Made by a program: the position numbers and the translations under genes. Below the pieces are notes generated by a model. The model was not told where the DNA came from. It saw only the letters and a program-made list of their open reading frames with translations, and made no database searches. From Metellina segmentata (Eukaryota > Arthropoda > Arachnida > Araneae > Tetragnathidae): DNA of 64,000 nt. Below, one piece after another: positions 9,698 through 21,758 of the stretch. Where the stretch lies: positions 123,226,486 through 123,290,485 of the forward strand of contig OX375879.1 of the NCBI GenBank assembly GCA_947359465.1. Direction: 5' to 3'. Each line of letters starts with the position of its first letter. The first letter of the stretch is position 1.

Positions 9698-12150
9698 CAG
9701 GGAGGCGAAACTGTGAAACGCGGGTCACATAGTGATACGCGAAGCAATTTTAGACGACGCGCGAGACGATCGCATTGTTTTCGCATCAATTTAATTTAAC
9801 TTTCAAATTTTCATATTCATTCGTCGGACTGAGAGGTCCATAACCTAATTTATACCAGAAAGAGATTGAAAAAAAAATTATTATACCCCCAACCAGCATT
9901 TATAACTTCCTCTCGCTGACGCTGCCAGTTACCAGTGCCATTTTTATTTTGCGTCCGACGTCTGTGATTGATAGATATTCCTTGTGTGTTTTTGATGTGG
10001 GTGGTAGTGTCGAAGACTGAAACGAAAGTATAGAAGCGTAGCGAGTGGAAGATCGTATCAGAAGGAGTGGTTTCACATATTCGGGATCATAGAAAAAGAT
10101 GAAAAAGTGTTATGCGGTAAATGACACTAAACTGTTGTTTAACGTAGCTACAACGTAAAGCGCCATTTTGAAACAAATCACCAAAAATTGTCATCGCTGT
10201 CTGCAGAGGAAAATATTGAAATTTTCAAAAGGAAATTGAAACAATACCAGGTACAGACTTCTATTTTCAAATCTACATTTTGTCCTAAAAATAATATTAC
10301 AGCGGAGAGTTTTGCATTTGTCATACTGTATTTCGAAACATTGGAGACTACTGTCAGATGCCGACTCTGTGAAAGAATTTTTCCTAGTCTGCTCGGACAG
10401 ACTATTTGACGATTTTGTAAATAAGGATTCGATAATTTAACGTATCGAAGAATCGCCGGTAAGAATACGGTAAAAGATAAAATCTTGTCACTGAACAAAG
10501 ATGTTTTCGATTACCTTTCGTCCGATTTAAAATATGCAGAAATGTATTCTATACCTTTGGACGAGAGCACATATGTCACCGGATTTGCCCGACTTGCAGT
10601 TATTGTCAAATACACTTCTAGAAATATGATGATGGAGGAATTAATTAAATTGATGACATTAAGAAAAGGATCTACTGGTTTAGATATTATAAATGAAGTT
10701 AAGAAAGAGTTCACTGAATTAATTGTTGGACTAAAGAAGATCGTATCCGTAACGTCTGATGGAGTTTCAAGCATGATAAGAAAGCATGTTGGTTTCGTTA
10801 AGCTTCTAGCAAAAGCAATAGGACACTCTCCTGTCGAAGTTCACTGAATTGTGCGCCAGGAGGCACTTTGGGTAAGAGACATTTTAAATTGTCTTGAAAA
10901 TGTGCTTTCAGTTGTAACGAAAGTCGTTAATTTTATTGCAGCACATGCTTTTGCTATACGGCAATGTTCAAATTTATTGGAGTAAATGGATGCTCAGTAT
11001 TCGGATTTGGTTATGTAGAATAACGTTCGATGACTAAGTCGAGTTCATGTTTTAGAACGTTTTGTTAGTTTGTTATATGAAATTAGGTTATTTTTAGATG
11101 AAAAGGGTAATTTTTTTTTCTCCAGAACTCACAAATTTGAATTGATCGTTGAATGATCTCATGTTTTTTTGTGAGTTCTCAGTTCACTTTAAGAGCAAAA
11201 TACGAAATTTCAAGGCCGTGGTCAAATCGCCTTAACAATGTACTAAATTCTCAAAGCATTTGTAACAAAGCTCGACATATATTCAAATGACTTGGTTCCT
11301 GGATAATTGAAGTATTTTGCATCATTAAAATAACATTTTTTAACATTATCCTATTTCGCCAGGAATGTCGAAAACAAAACAGAAGTCTAAAAACACTATT
11401 CTTCAGTATTTGAAAATGCTAAAGAACTATTTGACGAAAAATTCTACCACTTTCGTGAAGCGGAAAAAATTGTACAGTTTGTCATTTTACTTCACAAACT
11501 TAAATTTGAAGATCCTAAATTATCTTCTTTCTATTGGCTTCAAATTGATAACTTAGAAATGGAAATGGTTGAATTTCAAACAGTGTTGTATGGACTTATA
11601 AATTTACAAAACTAAACGTAAACGTTGAAAAAGAATTACAAGATCTGGAAAATTGTGATGAATATATTTCAACAACAAGCACTGAAAATATTATTTTAAC
11701 TGAATGGAACTAGTTGTCTAATTCGCTAATGTCGATGAAAAAGTTAGCAAGAGCTCTTTTGACTAGGTTTGAATCAACTAACGTTTGAGAACAGTTGTTT
11801 TCGACAGTGAATTGTATTAAAAGTCATAATATTAATCGGCACAGCATCGCTGAGTGCGTACGATTAAAAGTATGAAATATCGAACCACGTATAAATAATT
11901 TACCGTCCGAAAGACAACAACAAGTGTCACAGTAAATTCGATAATTCTGTACTTATTTTCTTCCTGATATTGATAGTTTTAAATAAACCATAATAAAAAG
12001 TTAAATTCGATTTTGTTTTAAATATATATCGCATAATTTTTTTAATATCCGAAGGTCTTCCAAAGGCCAAAAAAAAAGTGACACGCGGTGTTAATTTCTA
12101 AGTTTTCAAGACATTTTTGACACGCATTTGAAAAAGGTTCACCATCCCTG
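9698..12150 (+). mobile_element. hAT-family element relic, right-arm copy
   Basis: Starts CAGGGAGGCGAA and ends CACCATCCCTG. The flanking octamers CCCCAAAA (before) and CCCTATAA (after) agree at 6 of 8 positions, as expected for an aged hAT target duplication. This makes the right arm the likelier original insertion locus. Length is 2453 bases. Confidence 0.82.
10075..11790 (+). pseudogene. Decayed hAT transposase (ZBED5/GTF2IRD2-like), right copy
   Basis: Order of recognisable pieces: a BED-type zinc-finger tail (YNVKRHFETNH, about 10150-10183); a helical region (SLSAEENIEIFKRKLKQYQV, 10188 onward); the core frame 10485-10847 with LDESTYVTGFA and VTSDGVSSM; then pieces up to about 11790 in changing frames (for example DEKFYHFREAEKIVQFVILL near 11440). 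Several stops and frameshifts separate them, and the C-terminal catalytic Glu region is not intact. Family role: DNA cut-and-paste transposition in the nucleus. It must be inactive as read here. Confidence 0.82.
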
Positions 12151-15100
12151 CCCTATAAGCTAGTCTTCTATATTTTGCTTTAATGCTTGGAAAACTTCAA
12201 ACGCGAATGTTAGTCAATTCTTTCAACAGTTCCTCATCTTCGATGTCATCAAGACATGCTTTCCTTTCCATTTGCTCTTTCTTGCTTACTCCTGACTCTT
12301 TCACTTTCTTCTCACTCGGCTTTGTTTTGTTCTTTTTCTCTTCTGGCCACTTCAAATGTGATAGAACTTAGTCAGTTGTAAGAACTTCACCATCTGTGTG
12401 GTGCTTCAGTTAATCGGTATTCTTGCACCCGAAGAACACGACAAATGCAATAAAACGCAATTCAAACGTATTAAATACAAAATGACACCGATAAACATAT
12501 TGGTTTTCAATTCAAATTGAACGAAACTTGTGGCAAAGTTATGTTTACAATATCCCCTTCCCTTGAAAAATATGAGGTAATTGCAAACACTCCTCTTTAG
12601 GTGCACTATAGTTCCCAGAAGCAAAAGTCAATGTTTTTCTGTTAGACAGAAACATACAACAACATGCATCAGACAACAATTTTAAAACCCAAACATTTCA
12701 ACCACAATTTTTTTTTAACTAAACAGATTGTTATCAGCCGTGGTTAAAAAAAAATGCAGGATAGACCATATTGCATCCTCAGAGTTGCCATGTTTCAGAT
12801 TTCACAACTTTTTAGTTTCTCGGAAACCCACGTGGGTGATTATATAGCTTGTTTATAATTACCCCGCCTGACCCTATATGAACTACAGTATTCCTCTGAA
12901 CCACCGATATTCAAGCTTAAATTACACTGCTCTGCATGAAAATCAGCGCAGACATAATTTCTGTTGATTACTATGTAAAATGGTCTACTGAAACCGAATA
13001 TGAACCCCGTTTTCCCCCATGACGTATCGTTTTCCGGGAACGCACCCCCTATTGTTTATCATTTTTTTATATAATTTAATGGCCATTAATTTGATTTGGA
13101 GTGGGGAAAAGGTTTATTTTAACCATTACATTTCTTCTGAGGAGCTAGAGAGGTGAAAAGCTCTAAAACATGAACATTTGTAGCAAGGAGGGATAATCGG
13201 GGGATTTGTTTTCTTAAATTGTAAAAAAAAATCGTTACAAATTATCGTTTTTTCTGGGTTTTTTTCGCATTATTTATTTTCTACATATTCCACCTTTTAG
13301 TTCCCCCTACCCCTTTTCCTCCCCAAACACCCCAACAAATAAAAATATATAGCAACAATTTTGGCTAAAAGCGGGTGAGGGGGGAGAGGTCTCGAATCCC
13401 TCGCAAGAAAGTTTGGAAGATTCACAGTACGATGGTGGCGCTCTCGAAACTCGTGCGCTTCGTGGTTTCCACAGGAATTTTCATGCTTTGACAAGTTTAA
13501 ACTTGCATTGGTTTTATCACTGTAGTTGTGAACTGTAATCGTTATCTTCTCTTATTACATCTTTCGCAATCGCAGAGTCAACTTTTCGGTATTCTAGGTT
13601 GTTTAGATTATGTAAAACGGTCAAAAATTTTTTGCTCCGGCTTTTTCAAAGTGATTTACAGTACGTGAGTGTAAGTTGCGATTAATACTGAGCATTGATT
13701 TATTGTTTTATTATGCCACGCGAGTGTAAAAATCATCCCGATAGCTTCTGCTATGTTTGCGGTGAATTGACCTTTGAATCTGCAACGAAAACCACTCTCT
13801 CCGCTTCTTAAAACTGCTTATCAATTTTACTTTGATTGCTAAGTTGGCTATTAGGACAAATATTGAACTCCAAACGGTGGAAGTCATACAAACGTAACAA
13901 TTTGTGAGATGACACCGAGGTTCGCGCCAAACAAATGGGCACAGTAAATGGCATTGATTTACGGGAGATTACCGATGATTTATTTAAACTGTTTTTTAAC
14001 ACACATGTCAAAAATTCAAATCTAAACCTTTGAACTTTATACAATATAAATTGTTTCACCTTCCGTGTGGCATGCTAGTTCTATTCATGCGTTACACCGG
14101 TAAAATATCGCTGTTCTAAACTAATTTCATAAATGAATATTTCCGGTGAAGAACCAAATACTTTAAATAAGGTCAATATTTTTTCCTTTTACAAAAACAT
14201 GTAAATCTATAAAAATCTAACTTAATTGCTTTGGCTCACAACTTCCCAAATGGTTCGTAAACTTTAAAAAATTAAAAAACCAGAACTCGGTTAAAATTTA
14301 AGACGTCTAACAAACAAACAAAAAAAGTGTTTTCATTGAAAACTTGTTGATTTCCAGTTCTGAAAGCGGATGCTTATTTTTAGAACGATACCGGAAGTAA
14401 TGTGTGTCTTGACTCAATTAAACTTGAAAGCGGAGTACTTGACCATGAGGTTTTAAATTTATTTTTCGAAACATTTGCTGCGCAGATCTGGCAGAAATTC
14501 AAAATGTTTGGCGCCAGCTAATGAAAGATTTACCACCAGAATCAACCATGTAAAAAGAAGCCAAAGGTTAAATGTTTAAAAGTCAAAAGTAAAAGTCCAA
14601 AGGTTTATCCATCGTTAACTGTTGTTTGTCGTACTCATCACACATTTGTTTGAAGATGAAATTTTGAAAACGTTGCTCTTCATTCTTACGAGAGCTTTGT
14701 TGAAAAGGCAAGAAAAGCTCAAGTTTTGAATACAGCAGCGGATCGTCCGTTTAGAGCGAGACTAGGGTATTTGGATACTCCTCAAAACACAAAAATGCAT
14801 ATTGAATGTTAAATGAGTATTTTTAGTACATTTTTCCGGCACCCTTTATTTTGTTTAGTTTGCTTTTACTGGTAATATGGTGTGAACCAGACATGTTTTC
14901 AGAAAATAATATAGAAGGGTGACTAACCTTCTCTCTTTAGCGGTCCAACCAAAAGGCCGGAAAAAAAATCCAAATGAACATCACATTTTGATTTTATGAC
15001 AGTTTTCGGAACACATCAACATGCATTTTACCCTGTGTGATGAACGAAACTTTGCTTCTGATGATTGAATTAGCTTCAATCTGTATTTTTGATTGCTTTT

Positions 15101-15499
15101 TAGCACTTTTAAAACGCATCTGGTCAATCCTGTCTATATTTTCCTGGTCTTGTCCAATCCTTCCTTCCCTTCATAACTAGCACATAGAAAGATGTTTTCG
15201 TTTGCTTAGCAACCGAATACCAAATCAGTATTTCGTTACAAAAATGTATCTAATTATTTTCATACATGTGTACTATTTCTTACTTCATTTTACATCAAAT
15301 AAGTTAACGTCAGAATTTTATTTTGGTAACACCCAAAACATTTCGTGCCTTCTGAATACCATCCCTGATACAAGTTTAAGCTACAGGTGCTTTTCTCTGT
15401 ACTTGTTTCGCCCCCATTTGCCTGTACGTTTTATACCTAAAGTAACTCACGCCACTTTCTTGAACAATTCAAGCACTTCAATAAAATGTCCCCTCCTCT
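12151..15499. other. Intergenic DNA, no gene recognised
   Basis: AT-rich sequence with scattered short open frames showing no family signature. Poly-T and poly-A runs occur near 12710 and 12745. A GC-richer patch at about 13300-13450 has CCCC-rich strings but no recognisable coding motif. No repeat family seen elsewhere in the window is evident here. Confidence 0.5.
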
Positions 15500-15793
15500 C
15501 GAGATGTGATAATTGATGACAAGACACATCCTCCGAGATGTGATAAATGATGACGAGACACAACTCCTCAGAGACGTGAAAAATGATGACGAGGCACACC
15601 TCCTCCAAGATGTGATAAATGATGACGAAATATACCTCTTCCGAGATGTGATAAAGGATGACGAGACACACCTCCTACAAGATGTGATGAATGATGACGA
15701 GACATATCTCCACCAAGATGTGATAAATAATGACGAGATACACTTTCTCCGAGATGTGATAAATAATGACGAGACACCTCCTCAGAAATATGA
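15500..15793. repeat. 36-base minisatellite, about 8 units
   Basis: Units of roughly GATGTGATAAATGATGACGA plus GACACACCTCCTCC follow each other with point changes and small indels. The period is 36 bases, so the plus-strand frame 15513-15803 stays open through the array. It would encode a 12-residue acidic repeat close to DVINDDETHLLQ. The minus strand is also largely open. No start context or flanking domain supports a real protein, so I call it a tandem repeat with incidental coding potential. Confidence 0.9.
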
Positions 15794-15799
15794 TAAATT

Positions 15800-17865
15800 A
15801 TGAAGAGATCTCGTTGTGACCTAACTGCCACATCACTCCAAGGGGGATGAATATACAAGTATAAAAAAACAATTAGTCTCTTATCTTTAACGCGTGACAG
15901 TTTGAGAAACAAGTTTCTGCATCAGAGGCTTACCACTTCAGGGCAGTTTTCGACGCAAAGATAAACCGCCAGTACTGGGTTAAATCAAAATAAATGTACA
16001 TGTTTTGTTTAATTTATGATCAAAATGTAGCAGTATCAGGTTTTGAGTTCACCTTTCGAGCGGCTCTAGATATTCCCGAATATATTGTTTTTCCACAAAA
16101 CGCAAATAATGACTATAAATAGCCATATATATTAAAAAAAATTTTGATAAAGGATTCTATTGGTTAAGATGTCTAAAACTGGTTCGATGTCCTGCATGCT
16201 GATTGGTGAAATAATGTGTGCGTGGCCCTCAGAGGGATAACGATAGTTACAAGTTCCGCCACGACGCCCTTGATTCATCAGTGGCTGGAAGTTACAGATC
16301 CATTCTTACAGCGACAGACTTTTAATTCCTTTCGGAGACACCTGTTACCCTTGTGTTGGGAATGGAATGAACAAATCATCAGGGGTTAATAACGAGATTA
16401 AAAACTAATTATATGAATGTATTCTATTTTAATGTTGTAAATGAAATAAAATTAAAATTGAAATGGATATATACTTGAAATGGATACTTTTAATTTTCAT
16501 TTTGATTATCAGTTTGATACTCATTTGGCTAAGAGTACTTGGGAATCTATCTCTCAGATGTACACTATTTTTACTTTACATTACTATACCCCAATACACA
16601 TCTTTCATTAGTAGTGGTTGAGCATCGGGAAAATGTAATAATTTCTGTACCCATTCTGACGGCAACTTCATGGAACGAATGATTTAGAGTTGGAACGTAA
16701 TTTCAAGTGCTTTTCAGTGCAAACCATAAATGAACTACCGGCGATAAATCAAACTTATTCTTAAGGTTAAGAATACGTTCGATGTATCGCCATTTTGTCT
16801 ATGTCTATCGTTCATTTGAAACGCAGTTCAGCCGCGAGGTTGCCGGAACACCGCAGCGCCCTGTAAACAGTTCATTTAAAGTCACAACTCCGAGTGGGAT
16901 TCGCGCATTAGTAAAAGTGGAAAGTCCTGCAAACGTGATTTAGAGGTACCTAATTACATGGACTATTAGCGTCAGGGTGAGATATTATAAATCACTGGAG
17001 GACCTTGTCACCGGAGAGGCCCTGGATGAACGATTAATGGGAAGCAGTCAATATCCAATCGCGTCATTACATGTGCATGCACCATCACGGTACGCCTAGT
17101 AACAGCACGGAAAGCTTCCGATCAATCGCCTCGGTTGCCATTCCCGACCACTCGGATCGCGAACAAGCAGACGAAAGAGCCACAAGTCCATTTGCATTTC
17201 GCAATGATCGCAGTTGAAGTCAATAATTCGAGGTTTTCTTTGTACAATCGAAATCTTTTTCTACAATGAAACAAGAATGTGTGTGCGAGACATAACCAAC
17301 CGCATTCGTTTAACCCTCTTGGTGGTTGTTTGGGTACTCGATATTAGAAGGAAGCTGGCCAGAACTTCATCTCTCGCCATCATAAAAACAGACGACGAGA
17401 TTTCTCGTCATTTAGCAATATGAATCAAATCTTGAGGGTCGATAGAAAGGATTAGGAAGTGTAAGAGATATAAATGAATCAAATCTCGGAGCTTAAAAGA
17501 AGTACAGGAGAAGTAAAATACATATGGCATAGTTTTTACACCAATGTCTGTCACAAAGGTCCTTACAAGTGCCACCGAGTGCAGTGGGCGATGTAGATAT
17601 GGAATTCAAGGTGATTGCATTGAGTCTCTAAAGAGAAACGTTTTGAGTAACATCAATAGTGATGGCACCTTCCTTACACTCTCCATTCTATATGCATACG
17701 TTTCCGATATCTTAGGAATTTTTCTTTCCAATGATATACGTTTCTTACATTTCGTTTCCTTTTCAAATGGTTTCTATGAATATGTTCTCTCTTTTAACTC
17801 TGCACACCTATTAACTTCCAACTATAAATTTTGTTTTGTCGGTTCTATCGTAGCTATATATAATA
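15800..17865. other. Intergenic DNA with a GC-richer block
   Basis: No gene recognised. About 16790-17200 is richer in G, C and CpG than its surroundings and contains strings such as CGTCATTACATGTGCATGC. It could be a promoter, first exon or conserved noncoding element. Nothing decides between these. Confidence 0.4.
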
Positions 17866-18678
17866 CTAGCCACTGCTTGGCTAGCCAGCGTTGCCCGTGC
17901 CAGTTGCTTCTGTGCAGTTATTGGATTGCTTCGCAAACCAAATGGGAATTCGTAGCCTATCGGATAACAGCCCTCACTGATTCCCAATTTGTTAGCTTCG
18001 CAAACCAAAATATGAATATTATGAATTATGGTTTGCTTCGCAAACCAACACCACAGGAAACGCCGTGATGGTCTCGTCATTGTCAAATTCGACAAAATTC
18101 GAATTGCGAAGAGATCCAATCGGCGTAACGTCACGTTCTCTTGCGAAAATATAAAATATTTTATTAAAAAATTATTTATTTATAGAAAATTAAGGTATCT
18201 AAATAGAGTAAAATTTTCCGCAGATTTCAAATCCGTTGAAATTTTTAATCTATCTTTAACGGTCCCGATTTTACAAAAAATAGCTTAACAATGCCAGTCA
18301 AAATGTTCACTGTCGAATCGTTTGAGCGGAGACAACGCATTCCCATTCAATTGCAAAGAGAGGAAGGTGAAAACTGGCATGGTTCCAAAGGCTGAATTCA
18401 ATAGTGACAATTGTGACGTAACATCAGAGGGGAAAATAGCAAAATTCTGTCATTTCTTCCAATTGCTGGAGCGGGACACGAATACCCAAAGGTGAAAAAG
18501 ACTATTAAATTCATTTTAAAATGTTCTAGATTGAATTTTAAAATTTGCCTCGACCCTAAAATTGCAAAACATTCGGTCTACTTGTGTGCCAAATCCCATT
18601 ACTATAAGTGCCATAGATTCGGCAGTGCGTGCAAGAACCAAGCAAACAGAAAAACACTTCCTTTTACAACAGTAGAGA
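17866..18678 (-). mobile_element. Non-autonomous Helitron, family B, copy 1
   Basis: On the minus strand it begins TCTCTACTGTTGTAAAAGG and ends CTAG, with the inverted pair CTAGCCA...TGGCTAG close to the 3' end. Flanks are A on the 5' side and T on the 3' side. The interior contains the inverted motif GGTTTGC-GAA-GCAAACC and an ACGTCA site. Open frames inside (for example 17811-18134) show no known domain. The family recurs at 26196, 32413-32461, 33110-33495, 50033-51119 and 53765-53978. Confidence 0.85.
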
Positions 18679-18679
18679 T

Positions 18680-19260
18680 TTCGGATCTTGTTAACCTCTT
18701 CCAATCGCCATCAATTGCAACGTTTTCGAAATCCTAAGTTACTCGATCCGAACGCAGCTCAGCGTCGCCATTTTCAGCGGCATTCCACACTACCCACCAT
18801 TTTAGACACGGACATAAGCTCCGACACAATTGAAATCATTCCTTCTTAATTTACGAGATGTAATCACGAAAAAACACGACTATTTTTTGGGTCGCTAGAG
18901 TTTAATGGAGATCCCTATAACAGACCTTATACACGTCGTAACGTCAATTTAGTTTATCCTGGTGTTTAGATGGAAGCGTTTTCCTGAGGCTTGCACACGG
19001 GAAATCAAGAGAACGGGTCTGTACTGTACCTAAACTCTGATTCATATACTTTTCCATAGCTTGTTGTACACATGATTATTAAGGCAACTTTTTTCACACA
19101 TTTTCTGCACTGCATGTTAAGTACTAAAACCAAAATTACTCCTACATGGGGTTTATTATAAGTGAGTTATAACCCCAACAGAAACGCAACTTTTTGCATA
19201 AATACAATCACCAGCATTTTTTTTTAATTTTTAGCTGAAAATTTAAATATTAATTTATTT
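18680..19260. other. Intergenic DNA, nothing recognised
   Basis: No coding signature, tandem array or terminal repeat is visible. Confidence 0.4.
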
Positions 19261-19363
19261 ATTACTTAATTAAATTACTGGCAAAATCACACGTAGACAT
19301 GATTGCACTTTATATTAGCAATCATGCCTATGTTCAATCCTGCCAGTAATTTAATTAAGTAAT
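19261..19363. repeat. Hairpin: two 46-base inverted arms, 11-base loop
   Basis: Arms 19261-19306 and 19318-19363 match at most positions when one is complemented. Each has ATTACTTAATTAAATTACTG at the outer end and CATGATTGC at the inner end. It could be a tiny MITE or an RNA hairpin. Confidence 0.85.
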
Positions 19364-20014
19364 CCTTCAGAGCTGCCAAAACATTTGCTATAATTCAAAA
19401 GCAGCTATGAATGTTTGATTCGTCTCGTAGAAAAATCGGAATCAAAAGCGTACAATATCGAGACAGCTTTATGAAGACATCAGATAGAAAGATTTTGAAG
19501 AAGATCCTAGCAACCTTAAAGTGTGTCTAAAAATGATTGGAAATGAATAACGACATAACGGGTATTGTTTACTTTTCCGAGACATTATTTGCTACTGCTA
19601 CGATATCAGGCAACATCAGTCTCTGTTGAGCTCAGTTTTTCAATGTTAAAGAAATTATGGGTCAAGAATCGGTCATTCAAACTTCTTCTGTATTTAATGA
19701 TATATGGCAATACTGTAGTACGCGACTAAAATTGCCAATAAATTCTAATTTTTTTTTTCATTTTTTAACGAATAATTTATTTTAAATTTTAGTGTAATAA
19801 TAATAAGTGCACTTTTATTTCCATAAATGCAACTTTTGGGAAAGATAAATGCAACTTTTCTCATTTTACTGCAACAAAAAAGTTACCTTAATTAACATAA
19901 TTACCATTATTTGACCAAGGCTAAATTTTTCAGTAAACTCAATGAACAACAACAATGAATGATTTGTGAATGGGCGAAGGTAAGTAATCACTCTTGCTCT
20001 TACTTTTGCGACTG

Positions 20015-21053
20015 ATGGGAAAGTCTGCTGATCTAAGCGAATTTGATAGAGGGCAGATCGTAATGGCCTGAAGACTAGAAATGAGTATCACCGAAACTGC
20101 ACGACTAGTAGGTTGTTCATGATTTGCCGTTGTTGGTATTCATGCAAAGTGAATCAATGACAGTGACACCAGCAGTAGACGCCAAGGTGTTGATCGTCCA
20201 CACGTCATCAAAGAAAAAGGACATAGGAGACTTTACCGCTTGGTAAAGCAAAATCGGCGCGAGACAGTGGCTCAGCCGACAGCCCAATACAATGCAGGTC
20301 CAAGCGCAAGTGTTTCGGAACGCACAGTTCAGCTGACACTGTTGGATATGGGACTGTGCAGCAGACTTCGCACTCGTGTGCCTCTGTCGACCAAGCGTCA
20401 TGGTCAACTACGCCTACAGTGGGCCAGGGAACATCGAGACTGGACTATGGATGAGTGGAAGAGAGTTGTCTGGTCTGACGAATCCCGATTTATCATTCAT
20501 CACGTTGATGGTCGTGTCAGGGTACGCCGTCTGTCAGGCGAACAGTTGAACAGTTGCTCTATTGATTGTACAGCAGATCATACACAGGCTGGTGGCGGTA
20601 TTATGCTTTGTGGGACGTTCTCATGGGCGACCCGTAGTTGTGGTAGAACAGACCATGAACGCTGCGAACTATCTGAACATCATTGCCGATCAGTTGCACC
20701 CTTACATGGCGTCTGTCTTCCCAACTGGAAATGGAATCTTCCAGCAGGACAACGCCCCATGTCACAAGGGTCGGATTGTGTTGGAGTGATTCGAGGAGCA
20801 TATTGATGAATTCCACTTAATGTCCTGGTTATCTAACTCGCCGGATCTTAATCCCATAGAGAACATTTGGGGTGTCATGGAGCGGCAGGTCAGAGCTCAA
20901 ACACCACCGTGTCTGAATATCTCGACTTTGCGTGACCGTTGTTTAAATATTTGGTACAACCTGTCTCCAGTCATGTACCAAGAATTTGTGAAATCTATGC
21001 CAAGGCGAGTTGTAGCTGTCTTGCAGGCCAAAGGAGGAGCAACGCGTTATTGA
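20015..21053 (+). pseudogene. Tc1-like transposase relic, 36-residue D-E spacing
   Basis: Starts MGKSADLSEFDRGQIVMA and continues with helix-turn-helix-like text. The catalytic blocks are VVWSDESRF (first Asp, about 20485), FQQDNAPCHKG (second Asp, about 20750) and NSPDLNPIENIWG (Glu, about 20860). Thirty-six residues separate the second Asp from the Glu, counting one stop, rather than the usual 34. Three in-frame stops lie between 20068 and 20160, a frameshift lies near 20610, and a TGA is at 20787. The final stop ends at 21053. It cannot make an active enzyme as read. I could not fix its terminal repeats. Confidence 0.88.
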
Positions 21054-21081
21054 GTAGGAGGTCAAATGTTTTGGCTTTTCA

Positions 21082-21101
21082 GTATATATATATATATATA
21101 C
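21082..21101. repeat. (TA)n microsatellite
   Basis: About ten TA units lie between two Tc1-like relics. TA is the Tc1 target, so it may have attracted insertions. Confidence 0.9.
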
Positions 21102-21757
21102 TATCTACCAATAAGTATTTGGACACCCACGCAAATGACAATTTCTGCGGTCCTGATATACGTCACGGCCTCCGCAGTTAACTATCGCGTAGGTGCAACG
21201 TTGGCTATAGTCGCATGCAAGATGCCATGAAGTGCAGTTATCCAATTTCGCGAAAGGTGTAATCGTCGGGAATCACAGAAATGGCCGATCCTTAAGGGAC
21301 ATAGCTAGCGAGCTGAATTACCCAAAATCGACAGTGGCCTATGTAATTCAGAAGTGGAAGGTGAGCGGTGATTGTTGGAATGAGCACTGAGTCGGCAGAC
21401 CCACGAAAATAGGAGATAGATACAGACGGATGCTGTCCAGAAATATTCGGAAGAAACACACCCAACCGATGGTCCACATACTCCAGGAGTTTCAAAAGGC
21501 ATCCGGGAGTGTTGTTTCGATTCATACCACCCGTAACGTGATTGATTTTCAGGGTCGTGCTGCCGCCCATAGGCCTTTGAGTCCAACCGCGCTGCTCGGT
21601 TCATGTGGAGCAAAGAACGTCGAAAGTGGACCGTAGGTCAGTGGAAACGGGTTCTCTGGAGTGACGAATCAAATGTACTAACCTGCCCAGAGCTCAGACC
21701 TGAACACTATCGGAAACCTCTGGGACAAGTTGGATTGCCGAATTAAGAGGTGCAACA
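21102..21757 (+). pseudogene. Internally deleted Tc1-like element (DD34E-type)
   Basis: Begins near AAGTATTTGGACACCC, a typical Tc1 terminus. The frame reads RGVIVGNHRNGRSLRDIASE, then NYPKSTVAYVIQKWK (helix-turn-helix region), GRAAAHRPL and KERRKWTVGQWKRVLWSDES (first catalytic Asp near 21663). The sequence then jumps directly to SSDLNTIGNLWDKLD. The stretch that should carry the second Asp is deleted, and the Glu position of the third block is Gly. Several frameshifts are present. It could only have moved with help from an intact relative. Confidence 0.85.
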
Positions 21758-21758
21758 A

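Larger units (their letters stand above)
6925..12150 (-). repeat. Right arm of giant palindrome I
   Basis: Inverted partner of 226-6757. It lacks the Helitron and instead has the intact target sequence near 8866-8877. It carries, in mirrored order, the exon-like stretch (6977-7077), the small hAT-like element (7564-8157), an A-run near 9320, and the hAT relic (9698-12150). Confidence 0.95.

Noticed and set aside
226..12150. Whole palindrome as a single hAT transposition unit with 8-base duplication
   Set aside because: The outer flanks CTTTATCC and CCCTATAA agree at only 4 of 8 positions, too weak to claim one insertion event.
226..12150. Palindrome as a pure assembly fold-back artefact
   Set aside because: The arms differ by point changes, indels and a clean Helitron insertion with an empty site opposite; a fold-back of one read would be identical. 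Long reads should still confirm it.
15500..15793. CRISPR-like array
   Set aside because: Units are contiguous tandem repeats without unique spacers, and the DNA is eukaryotic in character.
15568..15912. 114-codon minus-strand frame over the minisatellite
   Set aside because: It is a by-product of the 36-base period on the opposite strand, with no domain and no supporting context.
17544..18068. 174-codon plus-strand frame
   Set aside because: It runs from ordinary intergenic DNA into the Helitron-B copy, so the frame crosses an element border and matches no family.
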